Shown piece after piece: positions 40,436 through 50,679 of a stretch of DNA of 64,000 nt (positions within the stretch are counted from its first letter, which is position 1; each line of letters opens with the position of its first letter). The stretch is from Pseudarthrobacter phenanthrenivorans Sphe3 (GTDB lineage Bacteria; Actinomycetota; Actinomycetes; Actinomycetales; Micrococcaceae): positions 1,364,001-1,428,000 of the forward strand of contig NC_015145.1 in NCBI RefSeq assembly GCF_000189535.1, in the 5' to 3' direction. The position numbers were made by a program, and so were the translations under genes. The notes under the pieces are model-generated. The model saw nothing but the letters and a program-made list of their open reading frames with translations, did no database searches and was not told the origin of the DNA.

Positions 40436-41905
40436 GTGCTGGTATTACTTGGATTCGCAATGATCGCGGTATTCATGGTGCTGATCATGACGAAGAAGTT
40501 GACGCCAGTGCTGGCGTTGATCATCGTCCCCACCGTTTTTGGACTCTTCGCAGGTGCCGGCCTTGGCATCGGCGACATGGTCCTGGACTCCATGAAGTCC
40601 ATGACTTCCACCGCAGCCCTGCTGATGTTCGCCATCATCTACTTCGGGCTGATGATCGACGTCGGGCTGTTCGACCCGCTGGTCAGGTTCATCCTGCGCA
40701 AGCTGGGCAACGACCCTGCCAAAGTGGTCCTGGGCACCGCACTGCTGGCTGCCGCCGTGTCGCTGGACGGGGACGGTTCCACCACCTTCATCCTCACCAC
40801 CGCGGCCATGCTGCCCATCTACCTCCGGCTGAAGATGAGCCCGGTGGTCCTCACCTGCGTGGCCGGCCTGGCCAACGGCACCATGAACATCGTCCCCTGG
40901 GGTGGCCCCACGGCGCGCGCCGCAACCGCCCTCAAGATCGACGTCAATGACGTCTTCGTTCCCATGCTCCCGTCGCTGATCGGCGGCATCGCCGTCGTCC
41001 TCGTCTTCGCCTGGCTGCTCGGCCTGCAGGAGCGCAACCGCCTCCGCGCCACCCAGCCCGAGATCTGGGGCGTTCCGGACACCGCTGAGGCGTTCGACGG
41101 CGGTGCTGCCGCCGGCAACGGCGTCGGCCCGGGAACCGGCCGCGGACGCAAGGGTAACAACCCTGGCGGAGCAGCCCCCGCCGTCGGCGGTTCATCCGTA
41201 GCGGTGCTGGAACGCACTGAAGACCTCGTGGACGACAAGGACACCGCCATGGCGGACACCGCCCTGGACCCCAACCGCAGCACCCTGCGGCCCAAGCTGT
41301 TCTGGTTCAACCTGGGCCTCACTGTGGCCGTGATGGGCATGCTCATCGCCGACCTCGTGCCCCTGCCGTACGTCTTCATGGTGGGCTCCGCCATCGCGCT
41401 GCTGGCGAACTTTCCCAACATCAAGGACCAGGGCACCCAGCTCGTGGCCCACGCCCCGTCCATCGTGGCGGTGGTCAGCATGGTCATGGCTGCCGCCGTC
41501 CTCACCGGCGTCCTCACCGGCACCGGCATGGTGGAGGCGATGTCAGCCTGGCTGGTCCAGATCATCCCCTCCAGCATGGGCCCGTTCCTGGCCGTCATCA
41601 CCGGCGTCCTCAGCATCCCCATGACGTTCTTCATGAGCAACGACGCGTTCTACTTCGGCGTCCTTCCGGTCCTCAGTGAGACCGCCGGCCACTACGGCAT
41701 CAGCGCAGCCGAGATGGCACGCGCCTCGATCACCGGCCAGCCGTTCCACATGCAGAGCCCGCTGGTGCCGGCCATCCTGCTCCTGGTCTCCCTTGCCAAG
41801 GTGGACCTCGGCGACCACCACAAGAAGGTCCTGTGGCGCAGCGCAGTGGTTTCGCTGGTCATGCTGGGAATCGGCATGCTGACCGGAGCCATCGGAATCG
41901 GTTAG
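40436..41905 (+). CDS. CitMHS-family citrate:cation symporter
   Basis: 489 residues from GTG 40436, ten bases after AAGGAG. Around eleven to twelve hydrophobic segments are seen, split by a cytoplasmic loop of about 70 hydrophilic residues (near 195-280) rich in Gly, Ala and Asp. The first half contains TSTAALLMFAIIYFGLMIDVGLFDP and LDGDGSTTF, the second half FFMSNDAFYFGVLPVLSE and QPFHMQSPLVPA, all characteristic of CitMHS. These carriers take up citrate as a complex with divalent metal ions. It is divergent from a CitA/CitB-type system, forming a complete citrate sensing and uptake unit. Confidence 0.94.
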   Translation: MLVLLGFAMIAVFMVLIMTKKLTPVLALIIVPTVFGLFAGAGLGIGDMVLDSMKSMTSTAALLMFAIIYFGLMIDVGLFDPLVRFILRKLGNDPAKVVLGTALLAAAVSLDGDGSTTFILTTAAMLPIYLRLKMSPVVLTCVAGLANGTMNIVPWGGPTARAATALKIDVNDVFVPMLPSLIGGIAVVLVFAWLLGLQERNRLRATQPEIWGVPDTAEAFDGGAAAGNGVGPGTGRGRKGNNPGGAAPAVGGSSVAVLERTEDLVDDKDTAMADTALDPNRSTLRPKLFWFNLGLTVAVMGMLIADLVPLPYVFMVGSAIALLANFPNIKDQGTQLVAHAPSIVAVVSMVMAAAVLTGVLTGTGMVEAMSAWLVQIIPSSMGPFLAVITGVLSIPMTFFMSNDAFYFGVLPVLSETAGHYGISAAEMARASITGQPFHMQSPLVPAILLLVSLAKVDLGDHHKKVLWRSAVVSLVMLGIGMLTGAIGIG

Positions 41906-41955
41906 TCTGTAGCTGCCTGAGGTCCCTGCCCCCGGCAGGGACCCGGGCGTAAAGG

Positions 41956-42002
41956 TGCCCGTCTGACGCCCGCTGGGGGTCGTCAGACGGGCATCTTTGT
42001 TT
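41956..42002 (+). terminator. Intrinsic terminator after the citrate carrier
   Basis: Arms 41956-41968 and 41981-41993 are a perfect 13-bp inverted repeat (TGCCCGTCTGACG) around a 12-nt loop, followed by TCTTTGTTT. It lies between the carrier stop and gatC. Confidence 0.88.
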
Positions 42003-42051
42003 CCCCACTAGAATGGATCGGAAACCAATTCGAACTTTGCAGGGGAGATCC

Positions 42052-42348
42052 ATGGCTGCGATCAACCGTGACGATGTTGCGCATCTCGCGCGGCTCGCTC
42101 ACATTGAGATGAGTGCTCAAGAGCTGGACAGGATGGCCGGAGAACTCGCCGTCATCGTTGATTCGGTCAAATCCGTCAGTGAGGCTGCCGGTGACGACGT
42201 CCCGGCCACGTCCCACCCCATCCCGCTGACCAACGTGTTCCGGGAAGACGTGGTGGGCCACACCTTCACCGCGGAACAGGCACTGTCCGGTGCACCGGAT
42301 TCCGACGACAACCGTTTCAAGGTCCCGGCAATCCTGGATGAGGCATAA
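42052..42348 (+). CDS. gatC: Glutamyl/aspartyl-tRNA amidotransferase subunit C
   Basis: 98 residues from ATG 42052 with AGGGGAGA upstream; an in-frame ATG at 42013 lacks a ribosome-binding site. The sequence [18 protein letters not shown] at the N-terminus and the C-terminal T-x-x-FREDVV segment are diagnostic for GatC. The subunit wraps around GatA and stabilises the GatCAB complex, which converts Glu-tRNA(Gln) and Asp-tRNA(Asn) to the amidated forms. gatA starts 3 bp downstream and gatB follows, so all three subunits come from one operon. Confidence 0.96.
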   Translation: MAAINRDDVAHLARLAHIEMSAQELDRMAGELAVIVDSVKSVSEAAGDDVPATSHPIPLTNVFREDVVGHTFTAEQALSGAPDSDDNRFKVPAILDEA

Positions 42349-42350
42349 AC

Positions 42351-43931
42351 ATGACTGACACCAATGAACTGATCCGCCTCTCGGCCGCCGCCCTGGCCGA
42401 AAAGCTGGCCGCCGGCGAGGTCACCTCCGTCGAAGCCACCCAGGCGTACCTGGACCGGATCGCCGAAGTGGACGGCGGCGAACGCGGCGTCAACGCCTTC
42501 CTGCACGTCAACGCCGAGGAAGCGCTCGCCGTGGCCGCCGAAGTGGATGCCATCCGCGCCGCCGGCGGCGCGGAGGCTGAAGCCCTGCACGTCCTCGCGG
42601 GCGTGCCCATCGCCGTCAAGGACCTCATCGTCACCATCGGCCAGCCCACCACGGCAGGGTCCAGGATCCTCGAAGGCTGGCACAGCCCGTACGACGCCAC
42701 CGTGGTTGAGCGCCTGCGCGCCGCGAAGATGCCCATCCTGGGCAAGACCAACCTGGACGAGTTCGCCATGGGCTCCTCCACGGAGCACTCGGCCTATGGC
42801 CCCACCCGCAACCCGTGGGACCTGGACCGCATTCCCGGTGGATCCGGTGGCGGGTCCGCTGCCGCCGTCGCCGCCTTCGAGGCACCCCTCGCGCTTGGCA
42901 CGGACACCGGCGGATCCATCCGCCAGCCCGGCGCCGTCACCGGCACCGTGGGCGTCAAGCCCACCTACGGCAGCGTGTCCCGCTACGGCGCCATCGCCAT
43001 GGCGTCGTCACTGGACCAGATCGGCCCGGTTTCGCGGACGGTCCTGGACTCGGCGCTCCTGCACCAGGTCATCGGCGGGCACGATCCCCGCGACTCCACC
43101 TCGCTGCCGGATCCGCTGGCGGACCTCGTTGCAGCGGCGAAGACAGGCAACGTCGAGGGCCTGCGGATCGGCATCATCAAGGAGCTGCACGGCGAGGGCT
43201 ACCAGGCCGGCGTCGAAAACCGCTTCCACGACGCCCTGGAACTCCTCAAAGAGGCCGGCGCGGAAATCGTTGAGGTGTCCTGTCCCAACTTCCAGTACGC
43301 CCTGGGCGCCTACTACCTGATCATGCCCTCCGAGGCGTCCTCCAACCTGGCAAAGTTCGACGGCGTCCGCTACGGCCTGCGCGTCCTCCCCGAGGACGGC
43401 CCCATGACCATCGAACGCGTCATGGGTGCCACCCGTGCCGCAGGCTTCGGCGACGAGGTCAAACGCCGCATCATCCTCGGCACCTACGCCCTGTCCGCCG
43501 GCTACTACGACGCCTACTATGGCTCGGCGCAGAAGGTCCGCACGCTGGTGCAGCGCGACTTCGAAGCCGCGTTCACCGTGGCCGACGTCCTGATCTCGCC
43601 AACGGCACCCACCACGGCATTCCGCCTGGGCGAGAAGCTGGACGACCCGCTGGCCATGTACCTGAACGACGTCGCCACCATTCCGGCCAACCTGGCCGGC
43701 GTTCCCGGGCTGTCGCTGCCTGGCGGCCTGGCGGACGAGGACGGCCTGCCGGTCGGCATCCAGCTGCTGGCCCCGGCCCGTGAGGACGCCCGCCTGTACC
43801 GGGTGGGCGCCGTGCTGGAGTCCCTGCTCGAGGCGAAGTGGGGCGGCCCGCTGCTGCAGAGCGCCCCCGACCTGGCCGCCGCCGTGGCCCGGCCTGTCGA
43901 AACCCTTGTTGGAAGCCAGGAGGCAAAATAA
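42351..43931 (+). CDS. gatA: Glutamyl/aspartyl-tRNA amidotransferase subunit A
   Basis: 526 residues, ATG at 42351. This amidase-signature enzyme releases ammonia from glutamine for tRNA amidation. The Ser-cisSer-Lys triad is visible: Lys90 (VPIAVKDL), cis-Ser165 ([11 protein letters not shown]) and nucleophile Ser189 ([11 protein letters not shown]). The residue after the cis-Ser is Gly rather than the commoner Ser; I recall the same in actinobacterial GatA, so it is not taken as a defect. Its stop shares one base with the gatB start (TAATG). The length matches the family. Confidence 0.97.
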   Translation: MTDTNELIRLSAAALAEKLAAGEVTSVEATQAYLDRIAEVDGGERGVNAFLHVNAEEALAVAAEVDAIRAAGGAEAEALHVLAGVPIAVKDLIVTIGQPTTAGSRILEGWHSPYDATVVERLRAAKMPILGKTNLDEFAMGSSTEHSAYGPTRNPWDLDRIPGGSGGGSAAAVAAFEAPLALGTDTGGSIRQPGAVTGTVGVKPTYGSVSRYGAIAMASSLDQIGPVSRTVLDSALLHQVIGGHDPRDSTSLPDPLADLVAAAKTGNVEGLRIGIIKELHGEGYQAGVENRFHDALELLKEAGAEIVEVSCPNFQYALGAYYLIMPSEASSNLAKFDGVRYGLRVLPEDGPMTIERVMGATRAAGFGDEVKRRIILGTYALSAGYYDAYYGSAQKVRTLVQRDFEAAFTVADVLISPTAPTTAFRLGEKLDDPLAMYLNDVATIPANLAGVPGLSLPGGLADEDGLPVGIQLLAPAREDARLYRVGAVLESLLEAKWGGPLLQSAPDLAAAVARPVETLVGSQEAK

Positions 43932-45439
43932 TGAACACCGAGGCAATCCTGAGCTTCGAAGAGGCCATGGAGAAGTACGATCCCGTCCTGGGATTCGAGG
44001 TCCACGTGGAGCTCAACACCAAGACCAAGATGTTCTCCTCCGCACCCAATGTGTTCGGTGACGAGCCCAACACCAACGTCAACGAGGTGGACCTGGGGAT
44101 GCCCGGCGTCCTTCCCGTCGTCAACAGGACTGCCGTGGAGTCCTCCATCAAGATCGGCCTGGCCCTCAACTGCAAGATCGCCGAGAGCTGCCGTTTTGCG
44201 CGGAAGAACTACTTCTACCCGGACACCCCGAAGAACTTCCAGACATCCCAGTACGACGAACCCATCGCTTACGACGGCTACCTGGATATCGAGCTGTCCG
44301 ACGGCACCGTGTTCCGGGTGGAGATCGAGCGTGCGCACATGGAGGAGGATGCCGGGAAGCTGACCCACATGGGCGGCGCTACCGGCCGCATCCACGGCGC
44401 CGACTTCTCCCTGGTGGACTACAACCGGGCCGGCGTGCCGCTGGTTGAAATTGTCACCAAGCCCATCGAGGGTGCCGGCTCACGCGCACCCGAGCTGGCC
44501 AAGGCCTATGTGGCTGCCATCCGCGAGATCGTCAAGAACCTTGGTGTGTCCGATGCCCGGATGGAACGCGGCAACGTCCGGTGTGACGCCAACGTGTCGC
44601 TCCGTCCGCACGGCCGTGAACGGTTCGGCATCCGGTCCGAAACCAAGAACGTGAACTCGCTGCGCGCCGTTGAACACGCCGTCCGCTACGAGATCCAGCG
44701 CCACGCCGCCGTCCTGGACGCGGGCAACCCCGTGGTGCAGGAGACCCGGCACTGGCACGAGGACACCCGTACCACCACCTCGGGCCGGCCCAAGTCCGAC
44801 GCCGACGACTACCGCTACTTCCCGGAACCGGACCTGGTTCCCGTGGTGCCGTCGCGCGAATGGGTCGAGGAACTCCGAGCCACCCTGCCCGAACCGCCGG
44901 CCGCCCGCCGCAAGCGCCTGCAGGCCGACTGGGGCTACTCGGACCTCGAGTTCCGCGACGTGGTGAACGCCGGCGTCATGGACGAGATCGAGGAAACCAT
45001 CGCCGCCGGTGCGTCCGCTTCGGTGGCCCGCAAGTGGTGGATGGGCGAGATCGTGGGCCGCGCCAAGAACGCGGACGTGGACCCCGGCCAGCTCGGCGTC
45101 CGGCCTGCCACCATTGTGGAGCTCGCCCGGATGGTTGAAGAGGGCAAGATCAACAACAAGATGGCATCGGAGGTGCTCGACGGCGTCCTGGCCGGCGAGG
45201 GCAGCCCGGCGGAAGTCGTGGAGAAGCGCGGCCTGGCCGTGGTGTCCGACGACGGGCCCCTGCTGGAGGCCATCGACGCCGCACTGGCCGCGCAGCCCGA
45301 CGTCGCGGACAAGATCCGCGGCGGCAAGGTCCAGGCCATCGGTGCCATCGTGGGCGGGGTCATGAAGGCCACCCGCGGCCAGGCCGACGCCGGCCGGGTC
45401 CGCGAGCTGATCCTCGAGAAGCTGGGCGTCACCGTCTAG
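43931..45439 (+). CDS. gatB: Glutamyl/aspartyl-tRNA amidotransferase subunit B
   Basis: 502 residues from ATG 43931, overlapping the gatA stop by one base. The N-terminal GatB/PET112 domain contains [35 protein letters not shown] and [27 protein letters not shown]. The C-terminal GatB/YqeY domain ends [24 protein letters not shown]. This subunit phosphorylates the tRNA-bound Glu or Asp and transfers ammonia from GatA. It ends the gatCAB operon, and a 60-bp palindrome starts 12 bp after its stop. Confidence 0.97.
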   Translation: MNTEAILSFEEAMEKYDPVLGFEVHVELNTKTKMFSSAPNVFGDEPNTNVNEVDLGMPGVLPVVNRTAVESSIKIGLALNCKIAESCRFARKNYFYPDTPKNFQTSQYDEPIAYDGYLDIELSDGTVFRVEIERAHMEEDAGKLTHMGGATGRIHGADFSLVDYNRAGVPLVEIVTKPIEGAGSRAPELAKAYVAAIREIVKNLGVSDARMERGNVRCDANVSLRPHGRERFGIRSETKNVNSLRAVEHAVRYEIQRHAAVLDAGNPVVQETRHWHEDTRTTTSGRPKSDADDYRYFPEPDLVPVVPSREWVEELRATLPEPPAARRKRLQADWGYSDLEFRDVVNAGVMDEIEETIAAGASASVARKWWMGEIVGRAKNADVDPGQLGVRPATIVELARMVEEGKINNKMASEVLDGVLAGEGSPAEVVEKRGLAVVSDDGPLLEAIDAALAAQPDVADKIRGGKVQAIGAIVGGVMKATRGQADAGRVRELILEKLGVTV

Positions 45440-45451
45440 CCTCGCCACCCC

Positions 45452-45511
45452 AACTGGGTAGCAGCAAGTGTCGTTTTGAGCGCTCATAACGACACTTGCT
45501 GCTACCCAGTT
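45452..45511. repeat. Palindromic intergenic repeat, copy 1 (possible terminator of gatCAB)
   Basis: Two 30-bp arms meet at 45481/45482 with a single mismatch. The outer ends are AACTGGGTAGC and GCTACCCAGTT, and the core contains AAGTGTCGTTTTG and AACGACACTT. A related unit lies at 46158-46205. As RNA it would form a very long hairpin directly after gatB. Confidence 0.85.
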
Positions 45512-45644
45512 CCGGTTGCGGGGTACTCAGGTTTGACGGGGCTGAAACTACTCGTGTGCAGCGGTGCACGCGGCCCTACACTGAAGCTCCAGGACGCCGC
45601 TCCCCGGGGAGGGCGGGTCCTGCCGTTGCTGCAGGAGGTTGCAC

Positions 45645-46157
45645 ATGTCTGTCCGGGACCCGCTCAAGATCCGCAAAACCTTGCTCGCCGCAGCGGTGGC
45701 AGTGGCGCTGACCGGGACGGGGGTGGCGTTCGCATGGGGCGCCGGCGACCCACCCGCGCCCGCGCCGTCGTTGTCCTCCACCCCTGGGCAGGACAACGGC
45801 AAAGTCCGGAAGGACAAGTCACAACGCCCCCAGCAGCTGCATGGCGAAAGCGTGGTCAAGAAGGCCGATGGAAGCTACGAAACCGAGCTGAGCCAGCGCG
45901 GGACCGTGGAAGCTGCCAGCAGCAGCTCCATCACAGTCAAGAGCGAAGACGGGTTCTCCCAGACGTATGCCATCGACGCCGGGACGAAGGCCAGGCCCTC
46001 GCTTGCGGACATCGCTCCCGGTGACACCGTCCGGATTTCCGGGGTGAAGAACGGCGGCCAGGCCACAGCGGAACGGATCGTTGAGGGTGCCGGTGACCGT
46101 CCGGGCCTCGGCCTGGGCCGCGGCAACGGGCACGGCCACGGTAAGGCACCCAAGTAA
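45645..46157 (+). CDS. Small secreted protein with DUF5666-like domain
   Basis: 170 residues from ATG 45645, placed six bases after AGGAGG; a TTG two codons earlier is unlikely. The N-terminus is a signal peptide (KIRKTLLAAAVAVALTGTGVAFA). A Pro/Ser-rich linker and a basic segment follow. Residues 85-150 resemble a DUF5666-type beta domain: RGTVEAASSSSITVKSEDG, then IAPGDTVRISG and ATAERI. The C-terminus is a Gly/His/Lys tail (GRGNGHGHGKAPK). Its stop codon abuts the second palindromic repeat unit. No function is known for this family. It stands alone between the two repeats. Confidence 0.78.
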   Translation: MSVRDPLKIRKTLLAAAVAVALTGTGVAFAWGAGDPPAPAPSLSSTPGQDNGKVRKDKSQRPQQLHGESVVKKADGSYETELSQRGTVEAASSSSITVKSEDGFSQTYAIDAGTKARPSLADIAPGDTVRISGVKNGGQATAERIVEGAGDRPGLGLGRGNGHGHGKAPK

Positions 46158-46205
46158 GTAGCGCTAAGTGTCGTTTTGGACGGTCAAAACGACACTTGGC
46201 GCTAC
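46158..46205. repeat. Palindromic intergenic repeat, copy 2
   Basis: An imperfect palindrome centred at 46181/46182, with arms of 24 bp and the core AAGTGTCGTTTTG / CAAAACGACACTT shared with copy 1. Its right end also runs GCTACCCAGTT, as in copy 1, while its left end is merged with the stop region of the DUF5666-like gene. It lies between convergent genes and may terminate both. Confidence 0.82.
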
Positions 46206-46214
46206 CCAGTTGGG

Positions 46215-47126
46215 TCAGCCCTGCTTCACCAGCCCGACCATGATCTCCTGCAGCGCCTCGCAGACAATGGTGACCGACCGGCGCTTCAGGTTTTCCGGGC
46301 GGGCCAGCACGTCGATCCGGCGCCGGGTGCTGATTCCTTCCAGCGGCCGCAGCACGATGTCCGGGTTGAGGACAGGCCCGGCCGTGTACCGCGGGAGCAG
46401 TCCCACCACCCCGCCCGTGGCCACCAGCGCCGCGACCGTGGAGTAGTCATTGATGCGGTGGACGATGTTCAGTTCCCGGCTGGAGACGGCGGCGACGGCG
46501 GACAGCACATCAGCGGGGGAGTAGCCCGTGTGGCTGGTCACCCACGCTTCGCCGCCCAGGTCCTCCGCCGTCAGCGCCGCCTTTCCTGCCAGCCGGTGGG
46601 CGGCCGGCAGGGCCACGTCCAGCGGCTCATGCGCCAGCGGTATCACCGTGACGCGTTCGGCGGGCCAGCGGGGACTGTGGTCCATCCGGTGGGCAAGGAC
46701 CAGGTCATACCGCGCCGTCAGGGCAGGAAAGTCCTGTTGGGCCACGTCCTCGTCGGACAGTTCTATCCGCGGCTGGTCCGGGGCAGCGAGGATCCGGGCG
46801 AGCGGAGCAAACACTGCCTGCCCGGCGCTGTGGAACCCGGACAGGCTGACCTTGCCGGCCGTTGAGCCGTGATAGTTCCCGATTGCATCGCGGGCATCTG
46901 CCATGGCATTGACGACGGCGGCTCCCGCGTCCGCGAGGACCTGGCCGGCCTCGGTGAGCACCAGGTTCCGGCCTTCCTTGCGGGTGAGCGGGACGTCGAC
47001 TTTGCGCTGCAGCAGGGCCAGTTGCTGCGAGACGGCGGACGGGGTGACCATGAGGGTGTCAGCCACGGCCTTCACGCTTCCGAGCGCTCCAAGCTCCCGA
47101 AGGATTTCGAGCTGGTGAATCTCCAT
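46215..47126 (-). CDS. LysR-family transcriptional regulator (next to tdh-kbl)
   Basis: 303 residues, ATG at 47126. The N-terminal winged helix is typical: LEILRELGALGSVKAVADTLMVTPSAVSQQLALLQRKV and LTRKEGRNLVLTEAG. The effector domain covers about residues 90-300. It is divergent from threonine dehydrogenase with a 128-bp gap, the classical arrangement for a LysR regulator and its target. The effector could be threonine, glycine or a breakdown product; this is inferred from context only. Its 3' end faces the DUF5666-like gene across a palindromic repeat. Confidence 0.93.
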   Translation of the reverse strand: MEIHQLEILRELGALGSVKAVADTLMVTPSAVSQQLALLQRKVDVPLTRKEGRNLVLTEAGQVLADAGAAVVNAMADARDAIGNYHGSTAGKVSLSGFHSAGQAVFAPLARILAAPDQPRIELSDEDVAQQDFPALTARYDLVLAHRMDHSPRWPAERVTVIPLAHEPLDVALPAAHRLAGKAALTAEDLGGEAWVTSHTGYSPADVLSAVAAVSSRELNIVHRINDYSTVAALVATGGVVGLLPRYTAGPVLNPDIVLRPLEGISTRRRIDVLARPENLKRRSVTIVCEALQEIMVGLVKQG

Positions 47127-47254
47127 CCCGCCAGTCTATGCATTAGGAACAGCTACACCGACAATTGAGTTTTTCGCTGTTGTGCTAAAGCTTCAACCTC
47201 GCTCTAATGAGGAAGGCAGAACATGCCGAACAGACCAAAAGAGTAAGGAAGCCG

Positions 47255-48301
47255 ATGAAGGCTTTGTACAAGCCCGGCCCACAGGCGGGCTTCGAGCTGG
47301 TTGACCGTCCAGAACCGGTGGCGGGCCCCGCAGACGTGAAAATCCGGGTCATGACCACCGGAATCTGCGGCACCGACCTGCACATCCAGTCATGGGACAC
47401 CTGGGCGCAGGGGATCATCGAAGCTCCCCTCATCCCCGGCCATGAGTTCTATGGCGAAGTGGTGGAAGTCGGCGGCGGCGTGCGCGACGTCAAGGTGGGC
47501 GACCGGGTTTCCGGCGAAGGCCACGTGGTGTGCGGAATCTGCCGCAACTGCCGGGCCGGTCGCCGGCAGATGTGCATCCACACAGTGAGCGTTGGAGTCC
47601 AGCGCGATGGTGCTTTCGCGGAGTACGTGGTGATTCCGGAAACCAACGTGTGGGTCCACCACGACCCTTCCGTTACTCCGGAACTCGGCGCCATTTTCGA
47701 CCCGTTCGGCAATGCAACCCACACTGCGTTGAGCTTTCCCCTGGTGGGCGAGGACGTCCTCATCACCGGGGCAGGTCCCATCGGTCTGATGGCCATCGCT
47801 GTGGCACGCCACGCCGGCGCCCGCAAGATCGCCATCACCGACGTCTCCCGTCCCAGGCTGGAACTTGCGCGTCAGCTCGGTGCAGACCTTGCCATCGACG
47901 TCTCCACCACCCGGGTTCGGGACGCCCAGCGTGAACTGGGCATGCGTGAGGGCTTCGACATTGGCATGGAAATGTCCGGCCACCCCTCGGCGCTGCCGGA
48001 GATGATCGACAACATGAACCACGGCGGCCGGATTGCCATGCTGGGGCTGCCCAGCCAGGACATCACTATTGACTGGGGCAAGGTGGTCACCCACATGCTG
48101 ACGCTCAAGGGGATCTACGGCCGTGAAATGTATGAGACCTGGTATGCCATGAGCGCCATGCTGTCCTCCAACCCGGTGCTGCACGCCGGTATTTCCGCCG
48201 TCGTCACGGATACGCTCCCGGCCGCCCAGTGGGAGAAGGGCTTCGAGCTCGCCCGCAGCGGCGCCGGCGGCAAAGTAGTCCTCGACTGGACCCAACTCTA
48301 A
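47255..48301 (+). CDS. tdh: L-threonine 3-dehydrogenase
   Basis: 348 residues from ATG 47255, behind TAAGGAA; an earlier in-frame start at 47207 has no ribosome-binding site. The zinc alcohol dehydrogenase fold is complete: catalytic zinc ligands Cys38 (GICGTDLHI) and His63-Glu64 (PGHEF), structural zinc Cys93, 96, 99 and 107, and the nucleotide motif [10 protein letters not shown]. The C-terminal [14 protein letters not shown] is typical of Tdh. It oxidises threonine to 2-amino-3-ketobutyrate with NAD. kbl follows 8 bp downstream and completes the route to glycine and acetyl-CoA. Confidence 0.95.
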   Translation: MKALYKPGPQAGFELVDRPEPVAGPADVKIRVMTTGICGTDLHIQSWDTWAQGIIEAPLIPGHEFYGEVVEVGGGVRDVKVGDRVSGEGHVVCGICRNCRAGRRQMCIHTVSVGVQRDGAFAEYVVIPETNVWVHHDPSVTPELGAIFDPFGNATHTALSFPLVGEDVLITGAGPIGLMAIAVARHAGARKIAITDVSRPRLELARQLGADLAIDVSTTRVRDAQRELGMREGFDIGMEMSGHPSALPEMIDNMNHGGRIAMLGLPSQDITIDWGKVVTHMLTLKGIYGREMYETWYAMSAMLSSNPVLHAGISAVVTDTLPAAQWEKGFELARSGAGGKVVLDWTQL

Positions 48302-48309
48302 GGAGCATC

Positions 48310-49506
48310 ATGTACACCTCGATCAAGGACCAGCTGCGCGGCGAGCTGGATGACATCCGCATCGCGGGCCTCTTCAAGACCGAACGCAGGATCAGCTCCC
48401 CGCAGTCCAGCCACATCACGGCCGGGCAGATTGGAGAGCCGGGCACGGACGTCCTGAACTTCTGCGCGAACAATTACCTTGGGCTGGCGGACCACCCGGA
48501 GATCATCAGCACGGCCAAGGCGGCCATGGACGAGCGCGGCTTCGGCATGGCCAGTGTCCGGTTCATCTGTGGAACGCAGGACCTGCACCTGGAACTCGAA
48601 TCCCGCGTGTCCCGCTTCCTGGGCACCGAGGACACCATCCTCTTCTCCAGCTGCTTTGATGCCAACGGCGGCGTCTTCGAGTCCCTGTTTGGACCGGAGG
48701 ATGCCGTCATCTCCGATGCCCTGAACCACGCGTCGATCATTGACGGCATCCGCCTGTGCAAGGCGCAGCGGTACCGGTACGCCAACCAGGACATGGCCGA
48801 CCTTGAGGCAAAACTCGTTGAGGCGAAGGATGCCCGGCGCAAGATCATCGTTACCGACGGCGTTTTTTCCATGGACGGGTACCTCGCGCCGCTTGCAGCC
48901 ATCTGCGATCTGGCCGAGAAACACGACGCGCTGGTGATGGTGGACGATTCCCACGCGGTGGGCTTTATGGGCGCCACCGGTGCCGGTACGCCGGAACACG
49001 CCGGCGTCTCGGATCGGGTGGACATCTACACCGGCACGTTCGGGAAAGCGCTGGGCGGGGCATCGGGGGGCTACGTCTCGGGCCGGGGTGAAATCGTGGC
49101 CATGCTCCGGCAGAAGGCCCGTCCGTACCTCTTCTCGAATTCCGTGGCACCGGCCATCGTCGCCGCCACCATCAAAGCCCTGGACCTGGTGGAGAACTCC
49201 GCAGAGTTGCGGCGCACCCTTTTCGAGAACGCAGCACTGTTCCGGCGACGCATGACGGAGGAGGGCTTCGACCTGCTGCCCGGCGAGCACGCCATTGTCC
49301 CCGTGATGTTCGGAGACGCAGTGCTGGCAGCCAAGGTGGCGGACCGGATGCTGCAGCACGGCGTCTACGTCACCGCTTTCAGCTTCCCCGTAGTTCCCCG
49401 TGGGGCTGCGAGGATCCGCGTGCAGCTTTCCGCCGCACATTCAGCGGACGACGTCGAAGCATGCGTGCGTGCGTTCGTCGCCAGCCGTGCCGAAGTGGCT
49501 GCCTGA
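48310..49506 (+). CDS. kbl: Glycine C-acetyltransferase (2-amino-3-ketobutyrate CoA ligase)
   Basis: 398 residues from ATG 48310 with TAAGGAG upstream. The fold is that of PLP-dependent alpha-oxoamine synthases, and Lys246 (GTFGKALGG) is the expected cofactor lysine. Other markers are [30 protein letters not shown] and [13 protein letters not shown]. It cleaves 2-amino-3-ketobutyrate with CoA to glycine and acetyl-CoA, using the unstable product of Tdh encoded directly upstream. The FAD oxidoreductase gene follows 40 bp later and could act on the glycine produced. Confidence 0.96.
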   Translation: MYTSIKDQLRGELDDIRIAGLFKTERRISSPQSSHITAGQIGEPGTDVLNFCANNYLGLADHPEIISTAKAAMDERGFGMASVRFICGTQDLHLELESRVSRFLGTEDTILFSSCFDANGGVFESLFGPEDAVISDALNHASIIDGIRLCKAQRYRYANQDMADLEAKLVEAKDARRKIIVTDGVFSMDGYLAPLAAICDLAEKHDALVMVDDSHAVGFMGATGAGTPEHAGVSDRVDIYTGTFGKALGGASGGYVSGRGEIVAMLRQKARPYLFSNSVAPAIVAATIKALDLVENSAELRRTLFENAALFRRRMTEEGFDLLPGEHAIVPVMFGDAVLAAKVADRMLQHGVYVTAFSFPVVPRGAARIRVQLSAAHSADDVEACVRAFVASRAEVAA

Positions 49507-49546
49507 CGTGCCCCGCCGACGCCCATAACTCTGCAAGGATGGAAAA

Positions 49547-50668
49547 ATGGCAGCACATTACGATGTCCTGATTGTTGGCGGCGGCATCGCCGGCCTGTCC
49601 CTGGCGTCCGCCCTGGCGGGCCGATGCAGCGTTGGCCTGGTGGAGGCGGAGCAGGAACTGGCCTACCACACCTCCTCGCGCTCGGCCCGGCAGCTCATCC
49701 CCAGTTATGGCCCTCCGGTGGTCCAGGAACTGACGGTCAGGACGTTGGAGCTGATCGCCGCCCGCGACTCCGAACTGCCGGAGCCCGTGCTCACGCCCCG
49801 CAGCTTTATGCTGATTGGGAGTGAAGACGCAGTGGCCGCCGAGGCCAGTGGGCACATGCGCCCCATCACGCCGGCCGAAGCGCTGGACCTCTGTCCCGTC
49901 CTCGTCCCGGATTTATTCAGCGCTGCGGGGCTCGATACAGGGTCCTTTGCCTGCAATGCACCACTGCTGCTCGAAGACCATCGGCAGCGTGCAGTGGCCG
50001 CGGGAGCGGACATCATCACCGGCGCCCGCGTGCACTCCGCCCAGCGGGTCGGGTCCGGTTGGCAGGTGGGGGCCGGCATGGAGGCCTTCGAAGCCGCCGT
50101 CCTCGTCAACGCTGCCGGGGCCTGGGCTGACGAGCTCGCTGTCATCAGCGGCGTGGAGAAGCTGGGGCTGCAGCCGTACCGGCGCACCGCGGCGATTGCC
50201 GCCGTCGAACATCCCCTGCCGGAGCACAGCCCTATGGTGGCGGCAGCGGACAACACGTTCTACTTCCGGCGTGAAGGCGACGACGTTCTCATCTCACCGT
50301 CCGAGTCGGTGGCTAGCGGGCCCGAGGATGCGCAGCCCCGGCCAGGAGACATCGAGCGCCTGGTGGCCCGGCTGAACCAGGTGACCACGTTGGGGATCAC
50401 GGATATCCGCAGGGCCTGGACCGGATTGCGGACCGAGGCTGCAGACGGCGTCCCGGTGGCCGGATTCGACGCCGAAGCACCGGGGTTCTATTGGCTCGCC
50501 GGGCAGGGCGGCTACGGCTTCCAGACGTCCTCGGCGATGGCCGAGCTCGCGGCAGGCCAGATCCTGGCGCACCAATCGGGCACGGAAGCGGCCGGGAGAT
50601 TGGGCGACGGTCCGGAATCCCGGACAGCTCAGGCTCTGGCGGCCACGCGCTGGTCTGTCCGGCGCTGA
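49547..50668 (+). CDS. FAD-dependent oxidoreductase, DAO family
   Basis: 373 residues, ATG at 49547 behind GCAAGGATGG. The N-terminal dinucleotide motif VLIVGGGIAGLSLASAL is followed by the DAO-family LVEAEQELAYHTSSRSARQ. A C-terminal GLRTEAADGVPVAGF and WLAGQGGYGFQTSSAMAE segment closes the FAD site. The family oxidises amines or D-/imino acids such as glycine, sarcosine or D-amino acids. The gene lies in the tdh-kbl strand array just before hutI, so a role in amino-acid breakdown is likely. The substrate cannot be fixed; glycine or a D-amino acid is a fair guess. Confidence 0.88.
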   Translation: MAAHYDVLIVGGGIAGLSLASALAGRCSVGLVEAEQELAYHTSSRSARQLIPSYGPPVVQELTVRTLELIAARDSELPEPVLTPRSFMLIGSEDAVAAEASGHMRPITPAEALDLCPVLVPDLFSAAGLDTGSFACNAPLLLEDHRQRAVAAGADIITGARVHSAQRVGSGWQVGAGMEAFEAAVLVNAAGAWADELAVISGVEKLGLQPYRRTAAIAAVEHPLPEHSPMVAAADNTFYFRREGDDVLISPSESVASGPEDAQPRPGDIERLVARLNQVTTLGITDIRRAWTGLRTEAADGVPVAGFDAEAPGFYWLAGQGGYGFQTSSAMAELAAGQILAHQSGTEAAGRLGDGPESRTAQALAATRWSVRR

Positions 50669-50679
50669 AGAATGGCTCT

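Noticed and set aside
42821..42940. GatA motif GGSGGGS instead of GGSSGGS taken as a defect
   Set aside because: The catalytic cis-Ser, nucleophile Ser and Lys are all present, and I recall the same variant in actinobacterial GatA.
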